Below, one piece after another: positions 52,165 to 60,750 of a stretch of 64,000 nucleotides of DNA. The stretch is from positions 53,368 through 117,367 of the forward strand of contig NZ_JASNWF010000027.1 of NCBI RefSeq assembly GCF_030283205.1, in the 5' to 3' direction. The position numbers and the translations under genes were made by a program. Position 1 is the first letter of the stretch, and the number at the start of each line of letters is the position of its first letter. A model generated the notes under the pieces. The model worked only from the letters and a program-made list of their open reading frames with translations, was not told the DNA's origin and searched no databases. The DNA comes from Actinomadura opuntiae (GTDB lineage Bacteria > Actinomycetota > Actinomycetes > Streptosporangiales > Streptosporangiaceae).

Positions 52165-53219
52165 ACGGCCCGGCAGCACGCCGGAGCGGGCCCTTCACGG
52201 TCGGAACGCCACCCGGTCGCGGTCATGATGGAGGCGTGTCCGCGCCTCGCACCGTCGTCCTCGTCGTCTACGACGGCATCCAGCTGATCGAGCTGGCCGG
52301 TCCCATGGACGTCATCGGCGCGGCCAACGCCGCGACCGGGACCACCGCCTACCGCCTGCTGACGGCGTCGCCGCGCGGCGGCGTCGTCACCACCGACGGG
52401 GGCCTGCCCGTCCAGGTCGGGCACTCGCTGCGGGAGATCGCGTCCGGCGGCGAGGAGATCGACACGATGATCGTGGTCGGCGGCAGGGGGGTCTTCGAGC
52501 CGGCGGTGTCCGCCGAGGTCGTCCGGGAGCTGCCGGCGCTCGCCCGGCGCTCGCGCCGCGTGGCCGCGGTCTGCGCCGGCTCGCTGCTGCTCGCCGCGGC
52601 GGGGCTGCTCGACGGCCACCGCGCGACGACGCACTGGGACGCGACCCGGCTGCTCGCCGAGCGCTACCCGCGCGTGCTCGTCGAACCCGACCGCATCTAC
52701 GTGCGCGACCGCGACCGGTGGACCTCGGCCGGGGTCACCGCCGGCATCGACCTGGCCCTGGCCCTCGTCGAGGACGACCACGGCAGCGAGGTGGCGCAGA
52801 CGATCGCCCGCTGGTTCGTCGTCTTCACCCGGCGCGGCGGCGGCCAGGCGCAGTTCAGCGCGCAGCTGCGCGCCCAGCCCGCGCGGACCCCGGCTATCCG
52901 CGCCGTGCAGCAGTGGCTGCCCGACCATCTCACCGAGGACCTGAGCGTGGCCGAGCTCGCCCGGCGGGCCGGCATGAGCGAGCGGAGCTTCGCCCGCGCC
53001 TTCCGCGCGGAGACCGGCGGCACGCCCGCCGCCTTCGTGGAGGGCCTGCGCGTCGAGGCCGCCCGGCGCCTGCTGGAGACCTCGGACCTGACCGTCGGCG
53101 CCATCGCCAGGATGGTCGGCTACAAGCACGGCGAGACGCTGCACCGGGTCTTCTCCCGCCACCTGTCCACCACCCCGGAGCGCTACCGGCGGCACTTCTC
53201 GACCAGCGCCCCGGCCTGA
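52161..53219 (+). CDS. GlxA-family regulator (DJ-1/PfpI plus AraC HTH)
   Basis: A 352-residue two-domain regulator. A DJ-1/PfpI-like domain (about 30-200) has V-V-Y-D-G-I-Q and the nucleophile-elbow-type A-V-C-A-G-S. An AraC-type double helix-turn-helix (about 245-340) has L-A-R-R-A-G-M-S-E-R-S-F-A-R-A-F-R and V-G-Y-K-H-G-E-T. The ATG overlapping the hydrolase stop is used. GTG 52236 would place the start nearer the domain, as in most homologues, but GGAGG is then only one base away. It probably controls the coupled hydrolase. Confidence 0.9.
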   Translation: MNGPAARRSGPFTVGTPPGRGHDGGVSAPRTVVLVVYDGIQLIELAGPMDVIGAANAATGTTAYRLLTASPRGGVVTTDGGLPVQVGHSLREIASGGEEIDTMIVVGGRGVFEPAVSAEVVRELPALARRSRRVAAVCAGSLLLAAAGLLDGHRATTHWDATRLLAERYPRVLVEPDRIYVRDRDRWTSAGVTAGIDLALALVEDDHGSEVAQTIARWFVVFTRRGGGQAQFSAQLRAQPARTPAIRAVQQWLPDHLTEDLSVAELARRAGMSERSFARAFRAETGGTPAAFVEGLRVEAARRLLETSDLTVGAIARMVGYKHGETLHRVFSRHLSTTPERYRRHFSTSAPA

Positions 53220-53286
53220 CCGCGCCCCGCCCCCCGACGGCCCCGGGCGACCGGATCGCGGTTGCTCTACAGCCGGTAGTACTCTC

Positions 53287-53655
53287 GTGTGCGTGACGAC
53301 CGCCCTGGCCACCGCGATCATCGTGGTGGCGCTGATCATCGCCGGGTACGCGCTGGTGACGGCGCTGCGCGGGCGCGCGATGGGCCTGCCCGACCTGATC
53401 GGTCTCGGGGTCCTGGAGGTGCTGCTGATCGCGCAGGCGGTGGTCGGGTTCGTCAAGCTGTCGGGCGACGAGGGGCCGAAGCACCCCGCCACGTTCATCG
53501 GCTACCTGCTGGCCGTCCTGCTGATCCCGCCGGCGGGCGCCGGCTGGGGGCTGCTGGAGCGGACCCGCTGGGGGTCGGCGGTGCTCGTGGTCGCCGGCGT
53601 CGCCGTCGCCGTCATGATCGTCCGAATGAACCAGCTGTGGAGCGGCAGTGCCTGA
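53287..53655 (+). CDS. small four-helix membrane protein
   Basis: A 122-residue hydrophobic protein with four predicted membrane helices (residues about 5-25, 33-55, 70-85 and 95-112). GTG 53287 or 53293 starts it; no ribosome site is visible, so it may be leaderless. Family unknown to me, but the pair with the next gene (8-base overlap) is a pattern seen in actinomycetes. Function unknown. Confidence 0.75.
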   Translation: MCVTTALATAIIVVALIIAGYALVTALRGRAMGLPDLIGLGVLEVLLIAQAVVGFVKLSGDEGPKHPATFIGYLLAVLLIPPAGAGWGLLERTRWGSAVLVVAGVAVAVMIVRMNQLWSGSA

Positions 53656-54133
53656 GCCCGACACCGGCGTCACCGGCGAACCGGCCGCCGCCCGCCCCGG
53701 CCGCCCCGGCCGCGGCGAGCGCGTCCGCACGGGGACCGGCAGCGGTCCCGGCCGGCTGCTGGTCGCCGTCTACGCGATCTTCGCGCTCGCGGCCGGTGCG
53801 CGCGCGGGCGTGCAGATCGGCACCAAGTTCTCCGACGCGCCGCTGGCCTACACGCTGTCGGCGTTCGCCGCCGCCGTCTACGTCCTGGCGACGGTCGCGC
53901 TGGCCCGCGGCGGCCGGACCTCGTTCCGGGTCGCCGTCGCGGCCTGCTCGGTGGAGCTGGCCGGCGTCCTGGCGATCGGCACGCTGAGCCTGGTCGACCG
54001 CGCGGCGTTCCCGGACGCCACGGTCTGGTCCGGATACGGCGAAGGGTACGGGTTCGTCCCGCTGGTGCTGCCGGTGATCGGGCTGCTGTGGCTGCGCCGC
54101 ACCGCCCGCCGCGCACGCCCGGCGGACGGCTGA
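53648..54133 (+). CDS. membrane protein paired with the preceding gene
   Basis: A 161-residue integral membrane protein with a 35-residue Gly/Arg/Pro-rich cytoplasmic N-terminus and four membrane helices. It starts at GTG inside the upstream gene, overlapping it by eight bases, so translation is coupled. No motif beyond the hydrophobic segments; function unknown. Confidence 0.78.
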   Translation: MPEPDTGVTGEPAAARPGRPGRGERVRTGTGSGPGRLLVAVYAIFALAAGARAGVQIGTKFSDAPLAYTLSAFAAAVYVLATVALARGGRTSFRVAVAACSVELAGVLAIGTLSLVDRAAFPDATVWSGYGEGYGFVPLVLPVIGLLWLRRTARRARPADG

Positions 54134-54162
54134 TCCGTCCCGCGCGGACGGGGTTGACCACA

Positions 54163-54195
54163 CGCCCGCCGGTCCCGCGCCGGTCCCGGCGGGCG
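54163..54195. terminator. hairpin terminator between convergent genes
   Basis: Perfect 10-bp stem CGCCCGCCGG / CCGGCGGGCG with a 13-base loop, between the membrane-protein pair (plus) and the NERD-like gene (minus). Confidence 0.6.
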
Positions 54196-54246
54196 CGCGG
54201 CGCTCACCCGTCTCCATGACGACCATCGGTCTTCGGGGGCGCGCCA

Positions 54247-55170
54247 TCACGCCGCCGTGGTGACCGCACCGCCCTCGCCGGCCTCGGCCTCCCGCGCGCC
54301 GCTCTCCTCGGCGATCAGGCCGGGGGACGGGTCGGCCGTCAGCGGGGCGGAGGCCGCCGGCTCCTCGGCGACCGGCGCCGGCTTCTTGACGACCGGGGCC
54401 GGCGCCGGGGGTGGGTCGGTCATGGTGCGGCCCCCGATCGGCAGGGCGTGGACGGCGGCCCGCGCGATCGCCTCGACCTCCTCGGGGGAGCGGTCGGCGG
54501 ACGGGTTGCGGCGCATCCAGCGGATCAGCCGCAGCGGCGGCGCGAACACGATCCCGTCGGCGGTGAACGGCGCCCGGGCCAGCTTGCCGCCGTGCACGGC
54601 CAGCACCGGCGTCACCGTGACCGGCGCGCCGTACCGCTCGGAGATCAGCCGGCCGGCCGCGTCGGCCCGCGCCGTCAGCCCGCCCACCAGCCTGGACTGG
54701 GTGCGGCCGTTGACGAACAGCCGCCCGCCGTGCCGGTCGATCTCGGCGTCCGGCGCCCACGCCTCGTTGTGCACCAGCCACACCCCGCCGGGCCCGACGA
54801 CCAGCTCGTCGGCGGCCTCGTGCCCGGGCACGACCCGGCCGTGCAGCACCCGGTGGCCGCGCCGCTCCAGCGTCAGCCGCAGCGTCCGGTCCATCCGCTC
54901 GACGCCGCGCCGGCCGCGCCGCCACACCCGGGAGGCGTTGTACAGGCGCCAATGCACCAGCGCGTCCGCGGACGCCACCAGCACGGCCATCACGACTCCG
55001 AAAACGGGGTTCACCAGCATCCCGCACAGCAGCAGCGTCGCGACGGCCAGAAATGCGCGCGTCCGCAACCGGGCCTTTCGGCCACGCTGCCACAGCTCCT
55101 CGTAAACCGCCTGGGGCGAACCGCCGGTGAACGCCTCGCGGCCGCGGATATAGATGGACTCGCCGAGCAT
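54247..55170 (-). CDS. membrane protein with degenerate NERD domain
   Basis: A 307-residue protein with two N-terminal membrane helices (about 42-78), then a NERD-like domain (about 105-225) and a Pro/Ala-rich C-terminal tail. The NERD core A-D-E-L-V-V-G-P-G-G-V-W-L-V is recognisable, but the catalytic E-x-K position reads H-N-E-A-W, so nuclease activity is doubtful. ATG 55170 is chosen for GGAGG eight bases upstream. This membrane-anchored NERD arrangement is common in actinomycetes and unrelated to the BREX kinase except for sharing the fold. Confidence 0.78.
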   Translation of the reverse strand: MLGESIYIRGREAFTGGSPQAVYEELWQRGRKARLRTRAFLAVATLLLCGMLVNPVFGVVMAVLVASADALVHWRLYNASRVWRRGRRGVERMDRTLRLTLERRGHRVLHGRVVPGHEAADELVVGPGGVWLVHNEAWAPDAEIDRHGGRLFVNGRTQSRLVGGLTARADAAGRLISERYGAPVTVTPVLAVHGGKLARAPFTADGIVFAPPLRLIRWMRRNPSADRSPEEVEAIARAAVHALPIGGRTMTDPPPAPAPVVKKPAPVAEEPAASAPLTADPSPGLIAEESGAREAEAGEGGAVTTAA

Positions 55171-55481
55171 CAGCCAACCTCCAGCACCTGCGACGACGAC
55201 CTCATTATGGCGATAGCCCGCCGATTGTCGCCACACGTGGCACGGTGAGGGAAACCAAACGGCAAAGCAACCACGCGAACCCGTAGCATTGCTTACCTGG
55301 TCTTTCGCGGGGGTTGGGCCGCCGATTCCTGGCGAGAACTTTAGACCATTCTGGGCTGGTAATGAAATGCGCGATGCAACTATCACCGTAACCCGCGCGC
55401 GGCCTTTCATCGCGGTGGCATTTCTCACATGGACGGTCACCCGCGGCCACCGGTAGGTTCGACTGCCGCCACACTGGACGG
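55171..55481. other. divergent intergenic region, NERD-like gene / hrpB
   Basis: About 310 bases with an A+T-richer centre (55320-55390). It should hold promoters for both genes; I see no clear boxes. A GGCGA...TCGCC inverted repeat with a long loop is at 55208-55231. Confidence 0.4.
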
Positions 55482-58004
55482 ATGCACCTCAGCGCCGCCG
55501 AGGACCTGCCCGTCCGCCGCGCCGTCCCCGGGCTGCGCGCCGCGCTGGCCGCCCGCGGCGCCGCGGTCCTCGCCGCGCCGCCCGGCACCGGCAAGACCAC
55601 CCTCGTCCCGCTCGCGCTGTCCGGCCTCGCCCTCGCCGACGGCGCCCCGGCCCCGGACTCCGGCGGCAGGGTCGTGGTGCTGGAGCCCCGCCGGCTGGCC
55701 GCGCGCGCCGCCGCCCGCCGCATGGCCTGGCTGCTCGGCGAGCACGTCGGCGGTAGCGTCGGCGTCACCGTCCGCGGCGAGTCGCGTCCCGGCTCCCGCG
55801 TCGACGTCGTCACCACCGGGGTGCTGCTGCAGCGCCTCCAGGACGACCCCGAACTCGCCGGCGTCGGCACGGTCATCCTCGACGAGTGCCACGAACGGCA
55901 CCTGGACGCCGACACCGCGCTGGCGTTCCTGCTGGACGTCCGCGCGACGCTGCGTCCCGACCTGCGGCTGGTCGCCGCGTCCGCCACCGCCGACACCGGC
56001 CCGTGGGCCCGGCTCCTCGGCGGCGACGGCGGCCCCGCGCCCGTGGTCGAGACCGAGGCCGCGCTGCACCCGGTCGAGGTGGTCTGGGCCCCGCCGCCGC
56101 GCCCCGTCCCGCCGCCGCACGGCATGCGCGTCGACCCGGCGCTGCTCGCCCACGTCGCCGACACCGTCCGCCGCGCCCTCGCCGAGCGCGACGGCGACGT
56201 GCTGTGCTTCCTGCCCGGCGTCGGTGAGATCGGCCGCGTCGCCGGGCGGCTCGCCGGCGTCCCCGCCGACGTCCTCCAGGTCCACGGGCAGGCACCGCCG
56301 GCGGTGCAGGACGCCGTGCTTGCGCCCGGCACCGGCCGGCGCGTCGTGCTGGCGACCTCCGTCGCCGAGTCCAGCCTCACCGTGCCCGGCGTGCGCGTCG
56401 TCGTGGACGCCGGGCTGGCCCGCGAGCCCCGCACCGACCACGCCCGCGGGCTCGGCGCGCTCACCACCGTCCGCGCGTCCCGCGCCACCGCCGACCAGCG
56501 CGCCGGACGCGCCGGACGCGAGGCGCCCGGCACCGTCTACCGCTGCTGGACGCAGGCCGAGCACGACCGGCTGCCCGCGCGCCCCCGACCGGAGATCGAG
56601 CTCGCCGACCTCACCGGCTTCGCGCTCCAGGCCGCCTGCTGGGGCGATCCCGGCGCGGGCGGCCTCGCCCTGCCCGACCCGCCGCCGCCCGCCGCGATGG
56701 ACGCCGCCCGCGACGTCCTGCACGCGCTCGGCGCCGTCCGCGAGGGCCAGGTGACCCCGCGCGGCCGGCGGCTGGCGGGCGTCGGCCTGCACCCGCGCCT
56801 CGCCCGCGCCCTCCTCGACGGCGCCCGCGAGGTCGGCGCCCGCAACGCCGCCCAGATCGTCGCCCTGCTGTCGGAGCCCCCGCCGCGCGCCGCCGGGGAC
56901 GACCTCACCGCCGCCTGGCGCGCCCTGCGCGGCCGGGCCCGTCCGGCCGACGCCCACGCCGCCCGCTGGCACGACGAGGCCCGCCGCCTCCGCAAGGCCC
57001 TCGCCGACGCGCCCCCGGCCAGGGCCTCGGCCGGCCGGAGCGATGATCTGGTGGCGGGGACCGTGGTGGCGCTGGCGTTCCCGGAGCGGGTCGCGCGGGC
57101 CCGGGCGGGCGGCGGCGGGTACCTGATGGCGTCCGGGACGGGCGCGGTGCTCGCGGACGGGTCGGCGCTGGCGGCCGCGCGGCCGCGGTGGCTGGCGGTG
57201 GCGGCCGCGGACCGTCCGGCCGGGTCGGCGTCGGCGCGGGTGCGGCAGGCCGTCGTGATCGACGAGGACGTGGCGCGGGCCGCCGCGGCGCCGCTGCTGC
57301 AGACCGCCGAGGAGGTGGCCTGGCGGGACGGTGACGTGGTGGCGCGGCGGGTCGAGCGGCTCGGGGCGATCGAGCTGGACGCGCGGCCCTTGCGGGACCC
57401 CGACCCCGACCTGGTGCGGGCGGCGCTGCTGGACGGCCTGCGCGCCGAGGGGCTCGGCCTGCTGAACTGGACGCCGGGGGCCGTAGCGCTGCGCGAGCGG
57501 CTGGCGTTCCTGCACGGCGCGCTGGGGGAGCCGTGGCCGGACGTCGGCGACGCGGCGCTGCTGGAGCGGGCGCCGCAGTGGCTGGCCGGGGCGCGGCGGC
57601 GCTCGGACCTGGGCCGGGTCGACGTCGCGGGCCTGCTGCGGGGGCTGCTGCCGTGGGAGGCGGCGTCGCGGCTGGAGGAGTACGCGCCGGAGCGGATCGA
57701 GGTGCCGTCGGGGTCGCGGATCCGGGTCGACTACGGTCAGGGCCGGCCGGTGCTGGCGGTGAAGCTGCAGGAGCTGTTCGGCTGGGACGCGGCGCCCCGG
57801 CTCGCGGGCGGGCGGGTGCCGCTGGTGGTGCACCTGCTGTCGCCGGCGGGACGTCCGGCGGCCGTCACGGCGGACCTCGCGACGTTCTGGCGGGAGGGCT
57901 ACAAGGCCGTCCGGGCCGAGCTGCGGGGCCGCTACCCCAAGCACCCGTGGCCGGAGGACCCGACCACGGCGGCGCCCACCCGCAGGACGAAACCGCGCCG
58001 CTAG
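55482..58004 (+). CDS. hrpB: ATP-dependent RNA helicase HrpB
   Basis: An 840-residue DEAH-type helicase of normal HrpB length. Motif I is A-P-P-G-T-G-K-T-T, motif II L-D-E-C-H-E-R-H, motif III S-A-T-A, and motif VI Q-R-A-G-R-A-G-R. Then come the HA2-like region and the HrpB C-terminal domain (ending near K-H-P-W-P-E-D-P). The start is ATG 55482. Codon bias is very strong and there is no sign of damage. Role in RNA metabolism is unclear in actinomycetes. Confidence 0.95.
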   Translation: MHLSAAEDLPVRRAVPGLRAALAARGAAVLAAPPGTGKTTLVPLALSGLALADGAPAPDSGGRVVVLEPRRLAARAAARRMAWLLGEHVGGSVGVTVRGESRPGSRVDVVTTGVLLQRLQDDPELAGVGTVILDECHERHLDADTALAFLLDVRATLRPDLRLVAASATADTGPWARLLGGDGGPAPVVETEAALHPVEVVWAPPPRPVPPPHGMRVDPALLAHVADTVRRALAERDGDVLCFLPGVGEIGRVAGRLAGVPADVLQVHGQAPPAVQDAVLAPGTGRRVVLATSVAESSLTVPGVRVVVDAGLAREPRTDHARGLGALTTVRASRATADQRAGRAGREAPGTVYRCWTQAEHDRLPARPRPEIELADLTGFALQAACWGDPGAGGLALPDPPPPAAMDAARDVLHALGAVREGQVTPRGRRLAGVGLHPRLARALLDGAREVGARNAAQIVALLSEPPPRAAGDDLTAAWRALRGRARPADAHAARWHDEARRLRKALADAPPARASAGRSDDLVAGTVVALAFPERVARARAGGGGYLMASGTGAVLADGSALAAARPRWLAVAAADRPAGSASARVRQAVVIDEDVARAAAAPLLQTAEEVAWRDGDVVARRVERLGAIELDARPLRDPDPDLVRAALLDGLRAEGLGLLNWTPGAVALRERLAFLHGALGEPWPDVGDAALLERAPQWLAGARRRSDLGRVDVAGLLRGLLPWEAASRLEEYAPERIEVPSGSRIRVDYGQGRPVLAVKLQELFGWDAAPRLAGGRVPLVVHLLSPAGRPAAVTADLATFWREGYKAVRAELRGRYPKHPWPEDPTTAAPTRRTKPRR

Positions 58005-58013
58005 TCCGTCGAG

Positions 58014-58063
58014 TTGCGGCGAGTCGTCGTTATGCGGCGCGCCATAACCGCGACTCGCCGCAA
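58014..58063. terminator. 21-bp palindrome, bidirectional terminator (element B)
   Basis: TTGCGGCGAGTCGTCGTTATG (58014-58034) pairs with 58043-58063 at 19 of 21 positions around an 8-base loop, between convergent hrpB and the TetR gene. It is related to element A at 45166. Confidence 0.75.
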
Positions 58064-58073
58064 GTGAACGGCG

Positions 58074-58838
58074 TCAGGCGCGGGAGTCGACGAGGGCCTG
58101 GATGCCGTCGAGGATGCGGGCCAGGCCGAACTCGAAGGCGTGCGCGGGGCCGACGGCGGCGTTGTGCTCGCGCCCGGCGACCTCGCCGACGCGGGAGCTG
58201 AGCGGGTAGTCCTTGCCGCCGGTGTCGATCTGGTGCAGCAGCGGCACGAGCGCCTCCCACCACTGCGCGTCGGTCATGCCGCTGCGCCGCTCGGCCTCGG
58301 CGGCGTTGACCGACACGCGCGCCGAGCTCTCGGCGAAGCCGGTGACGAGCGCGACGACCGAGTCCATCTCCAGGTCGGTGAGGCCGATGCCGTCGACGGC
58401 GCGCAGCTCGAACTCGTACTTGTCGAACACGGCGGGGCCCATGGGCGGGCGGACGGCGGCGACGTGCAGCAGCCAGGGATGGCGGTGGTACAGGTCCCAG
58501 TTGTCGCGCGCGATGTGCTCCAGCTTGGCGCGCCAGCCGCCCGGGACGCCGTCGGCGGGGGTGAGTTCGGCGAACGCGCGGTCGAGCATGACGTCGATCA
58601 GCTCGGCCTTGCCGGGGACGTAGGTGTAGATCGACATCGGGGCGACGCCGAGCTCGTCGGCGATGCGCCGCATCGACAGCGCGTCCAGCCCGTCGGAGTC
58701 GGCGACGGCGATCGCGGTGCGGACGATCCGCTCGGCGGTGAGCTTCGGCTTCGGCCCGCGCTTCGGCCGTCCGGGCACGCCCCACAGGAGTTCCAGGCTG
58801 CGCCGCGGGTCGCCGCCCCCGCTGTACTCGGTCGTCAC
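58074..58838 (-). CDS. TetR-family regulator of the adjacent ABC exporter
   Basis: A 254-residue TetR-type regulator. An N-terminal basic tail (R-G-P-K-P-K-L) is followed by a helix-turn-helix (about 55-85; M-R-R-I-A-D-E-L-G-V-A-P-M-S-I-Y-T-Y-V) and a TetR_C-type ligand domain. GTG 58838 is chosen because GGGAGG is eight bases upstream; the open frame runs further without support. It is divergent from the ABC exporter, with two matching operator-like boxes between them, so it very probably represses both itself and the exporter. Confidence 0.92.
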   Translation of the reverse strand: MTTEYSGGGDPRRSLELLWGVPGRPKRGPKPKLTAERIVRTAIAVADSDGLDALSMRRIADELGVAPMSIYTYVPGKAELIDVMLDRAFAELTPADGVPGGWRAKLEHIARDNWDLYHRHPWLLHVAAVRPPMGPAVFDKYEFELRAVDGIGLTDLEMDSVVALVTGFAESSARVSVNAAEAERRSGMTDAQWWEALVPLLHQIDTGGKDYPLSSRVGEVAGREHNAAVGPAHAFEFGLARILDGIQALVDSRA

Positions 58839-58866
58839 CCGTGCATCCTCCCAGGGATGAAACTCT

Positions 58867-58915
58867 GTACGACGTACGTTATAGTCTCCCGGACGCTTAA
58901 TCCGTATGGCGTACG
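58867..58915. promoter_or_regulatory. two GTAYGRCGTACG operator boxes
   Basis: GTACGACGTACG (58867-58878) and GTATGGCGTACG (58904-58915) lie 37 bases apart in the divergent TetR/ABC promoter region; the second is centred in a perfect TCCGTA-N5-TACGGA inverted repeat. A TATAGT (58880-58885) between them may be the -10 of the exporter. They are the likely binding sites of the TetR protein at 58074. Confidence 0.65.
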
Positions 58916-58930
58916 GAGTTTGGGAGACCC

Positions 58931-59923
58931 ATGACAGAGCCACACCTCGCGGTCGACGCGGCCGGGCTGCGCAAGACCTACGGCCGCACCGCGGCCCTGG
59001 ACGGGCTGGACCTGCGGGTGCCCGCCGGCACCGTGCACGGCCTGCTCGGCCCCAACGGCGCGGGCAAGACCACCTGCGTGCGCGTGCTCGCCACGCTCGC
59101 CCGCCCGGACGGCGGCCGCGCCGTCGTCGCCGGGCACGACGCCGTCCGCGCCCCCGACCGGGTCAGGGCCCGGATCGGCCTGGTCGGGCAGCACGCCGCG
59201 GTCGACGAGCTGCTCACCGGCCGGCAGAACCTCGTCATGTTCGGCCGCCTCCACCACCTCGGCGCGCGCCGGGCGCGGCGGCGGGCGGACGAGCTGCTGG
59301 AGCGGTTCCGGCTCGCCGGCGCCGCCGACCGTCCCGCCGGCGGCTACTCCGGCGGCATGCGGCGCCGCCTCGACCTGGCCGCCGGGATGATCCTCGCGCC
59401 GGCCGTGCTGTTCCTGGACGAGCCCACCACCGGCCTCGACCCGCGCAGCCGCATCGAGGTGTGGGACGCGGTCCGCGCGCTCGCGGGCGGCGGCACGACC
59501 GTCGTGCTCACCACCCAGTACCTGGAGGAGGCCGACCGGCTGGCCGACGCGATCTCGGTGATCGACCGCGGCCGGGTCATCGCCGAGGGCAGCCCGGACC
59601 GGCTGAAGTCCCGGCTCGGCGGCGACCACCTGCGGATCGTCGTCGAGGACCCCGGCGCGCTCGCCGCCGCCGCCGAGATCGCGCACCGCGTCGCCGGCGC
59701 CGAACCGGAGGTGGACGCCGACGCGCTGGCGGTCACCGCGCCCGTCCCCGACCGGGTCGGCGCGCTCACCGGCGCCGTCCGGGCACTGGACGAGGCGGGC
59801 GTGCGGGTCGCCGACATCGGCGTCCGCCGCCCCACGCTCGACGAGGTGTTCCTGCACCTCACCGGCGGCCCCGCCACCGCGCACGACCAGACCGCGCACG
59901 ACGACCAGGAGGTGCCCGCGTGA
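58931..59923 (+). CDS. DrrA-type ABC exporter ATPase
   Basis: A 330-residue ABC ATPase of the DrrA (daunorubicin resistance) group. Walker A is G-P-N-G-A-G-K-T-T, the Q-loop V-G-Q-H, the signature Y-S-G-G-M-R-R-R-L, Walker B L-F-L-D-E-P-T-T-G-L-D-P and the switch T-T-Q-Y. The C-terminal DUF4162-like extension (about 225-325) fits. ATG 58931 comes after GGGAGACCC. It powers the permease encoded next, whose GTG overlaps its stop. It likely confers tolerance to a hydrophobic compound that is the TetR ligand. Confidence 0.94.
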   Translation: MTEPHLAVDAAGLRKTYGRTAALDGLDLRVPAGTVHGLLGPNGAGKTTCVRVLATLARPDGGRAVVAGHDAVRAPDRVRARIGLVGQHAAVDELLTGRQNLVMFGRLHHLGARRARRRADELLERFRLAGAADRPAGGYSGGMRRRLDLAAGMILAPAVLFLDEPTTGLDPRSRIEVWDAVRALAGGGTTVVLTTQYLEEADRLADAISVIDRGRVIAEGSPDRLKSRLGGDHLRIVVEDPGALAAAAEIAHRVAGAEPEVDADALAVTAPVPDRVGALTGAVRALDEAGVRVADIGVRRPTLDEVFLHLTGGPATAHDQTAHDDQEVPA

Positions 59924-60750
59924 CCGCGCTACCGCACACCCCGCCGACCTTGCTCGGGCGGCTGCACTGGGCCGCCGCCGACGGCTGGACGCTCACCGTG
60001 CGGGCTCTCGCCCACCGGGTCAAGCGCCCCGACCAGCTCGCCGTCAGCCTGCTGTTCCCGGTGGTCGTCGTCCTGATGATGGGCTACCTGTTCGGCGGCC
60101 AGATGGACGTGCCGGGCGGGGAGTACCGCGCGTTCATCATCCCCGGCATGTTCGCGATGACGATGGTGTTCGGCGTGGAGAGCACCTTCACCGCGATCGC
60201 CGTCGACGCCGCGCGGGGCGTCTCCGACCGGTTCCGGTCGATGCCGATGGCGCCGTCGGCCGTGGTCGTCGGGCGCGGCGCCGCCGACATGGCGGAGGCG
60301 CTCGCGTCCCTCGCGGTCATGGCGCTGTGCGGGCTGGCGATCGGCTGGCGCGTCCACGACGGGATCGCCGCCGCGCTCGCGGGCCTCGGCCTGCTGCTGT
60401 TCCTGCGGTTCGCGCTGATCTGGGTGGGGGTCTACCTCGGCCTGGTCGCCCGCGGGCCCGAGTCCGTCACCATGATCCAGATGCTGGTGTGGCCGGTCGG
60501 GTTCCTGTCCAGCGCGCTCGCCGCGCCGAGCACGATGCCGGGCTGGCTCGGCGCGGTCGCCGAGTGGAACCCGATGTCGGCGACCGTCACCGCCTGCCGC
60601 GGCCTGTTCGGCGACCCGTCCCGCGACGCCCTGTCGAGCGGCTCGTGGGCCGCCGAGCACAGCGTGCTGCTCGCGGTCGCGTGGCCGCTGGCGATCACGG
60701 CGGTGTTCTTCCCGCTGGCCGTCCGGCGCTACCGCGCCCTCGGCCGCTAG
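59920..60750 (+). CDS. DrrB-type ABC-2 permease
   Basis: A 276-residue ABC-2 membrane protein with six hydrophobic helices. The DrrB-like core F-R-S-M-P-M-A-P-S-A-V-V-V-G-R near residue 106 and the E-W-N-P-M-S motif near 222 are present. It starts at GTG overlapping the ATPase stop by four bases, with AGGAGG upstream. Length is typical. It forms the membrane channel of the exporter. Its end overlaps the convergent unknown gene by four bases. Confidence 0.93.
   Translation: MTALPHTPPTLLGRLHWAAADGWTLTVRALAHRVKRPDQLAVSLLFPVVVVLMMGYLFGGQMDVPGGEYRAFIIPGMFAMTMVFGVESTFTAIAVDAARGVSDRFRSMPMAPSAVVVGRGAADMAEALASLAVMALCGLAIGWRVHDGIAAALAGLGLLLFLRFALIWVGVYLGLVARGPESVTMIQMLVWPVGFLSSALAAPSTMPGWLGAVAEWNPMSATVTACRGLFGDPSRDALSSGSWAAEHSVLLAVAWPLAITAVFFPLAVRRYRALGR

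Noticed and set aside
54247..55170. NERD protein as a second BREX-related nuclease
   Set aside because: The E-x-K nuclease position is lost and the protein is membrane-anchored among unrelated genes 22 kb from BREX.
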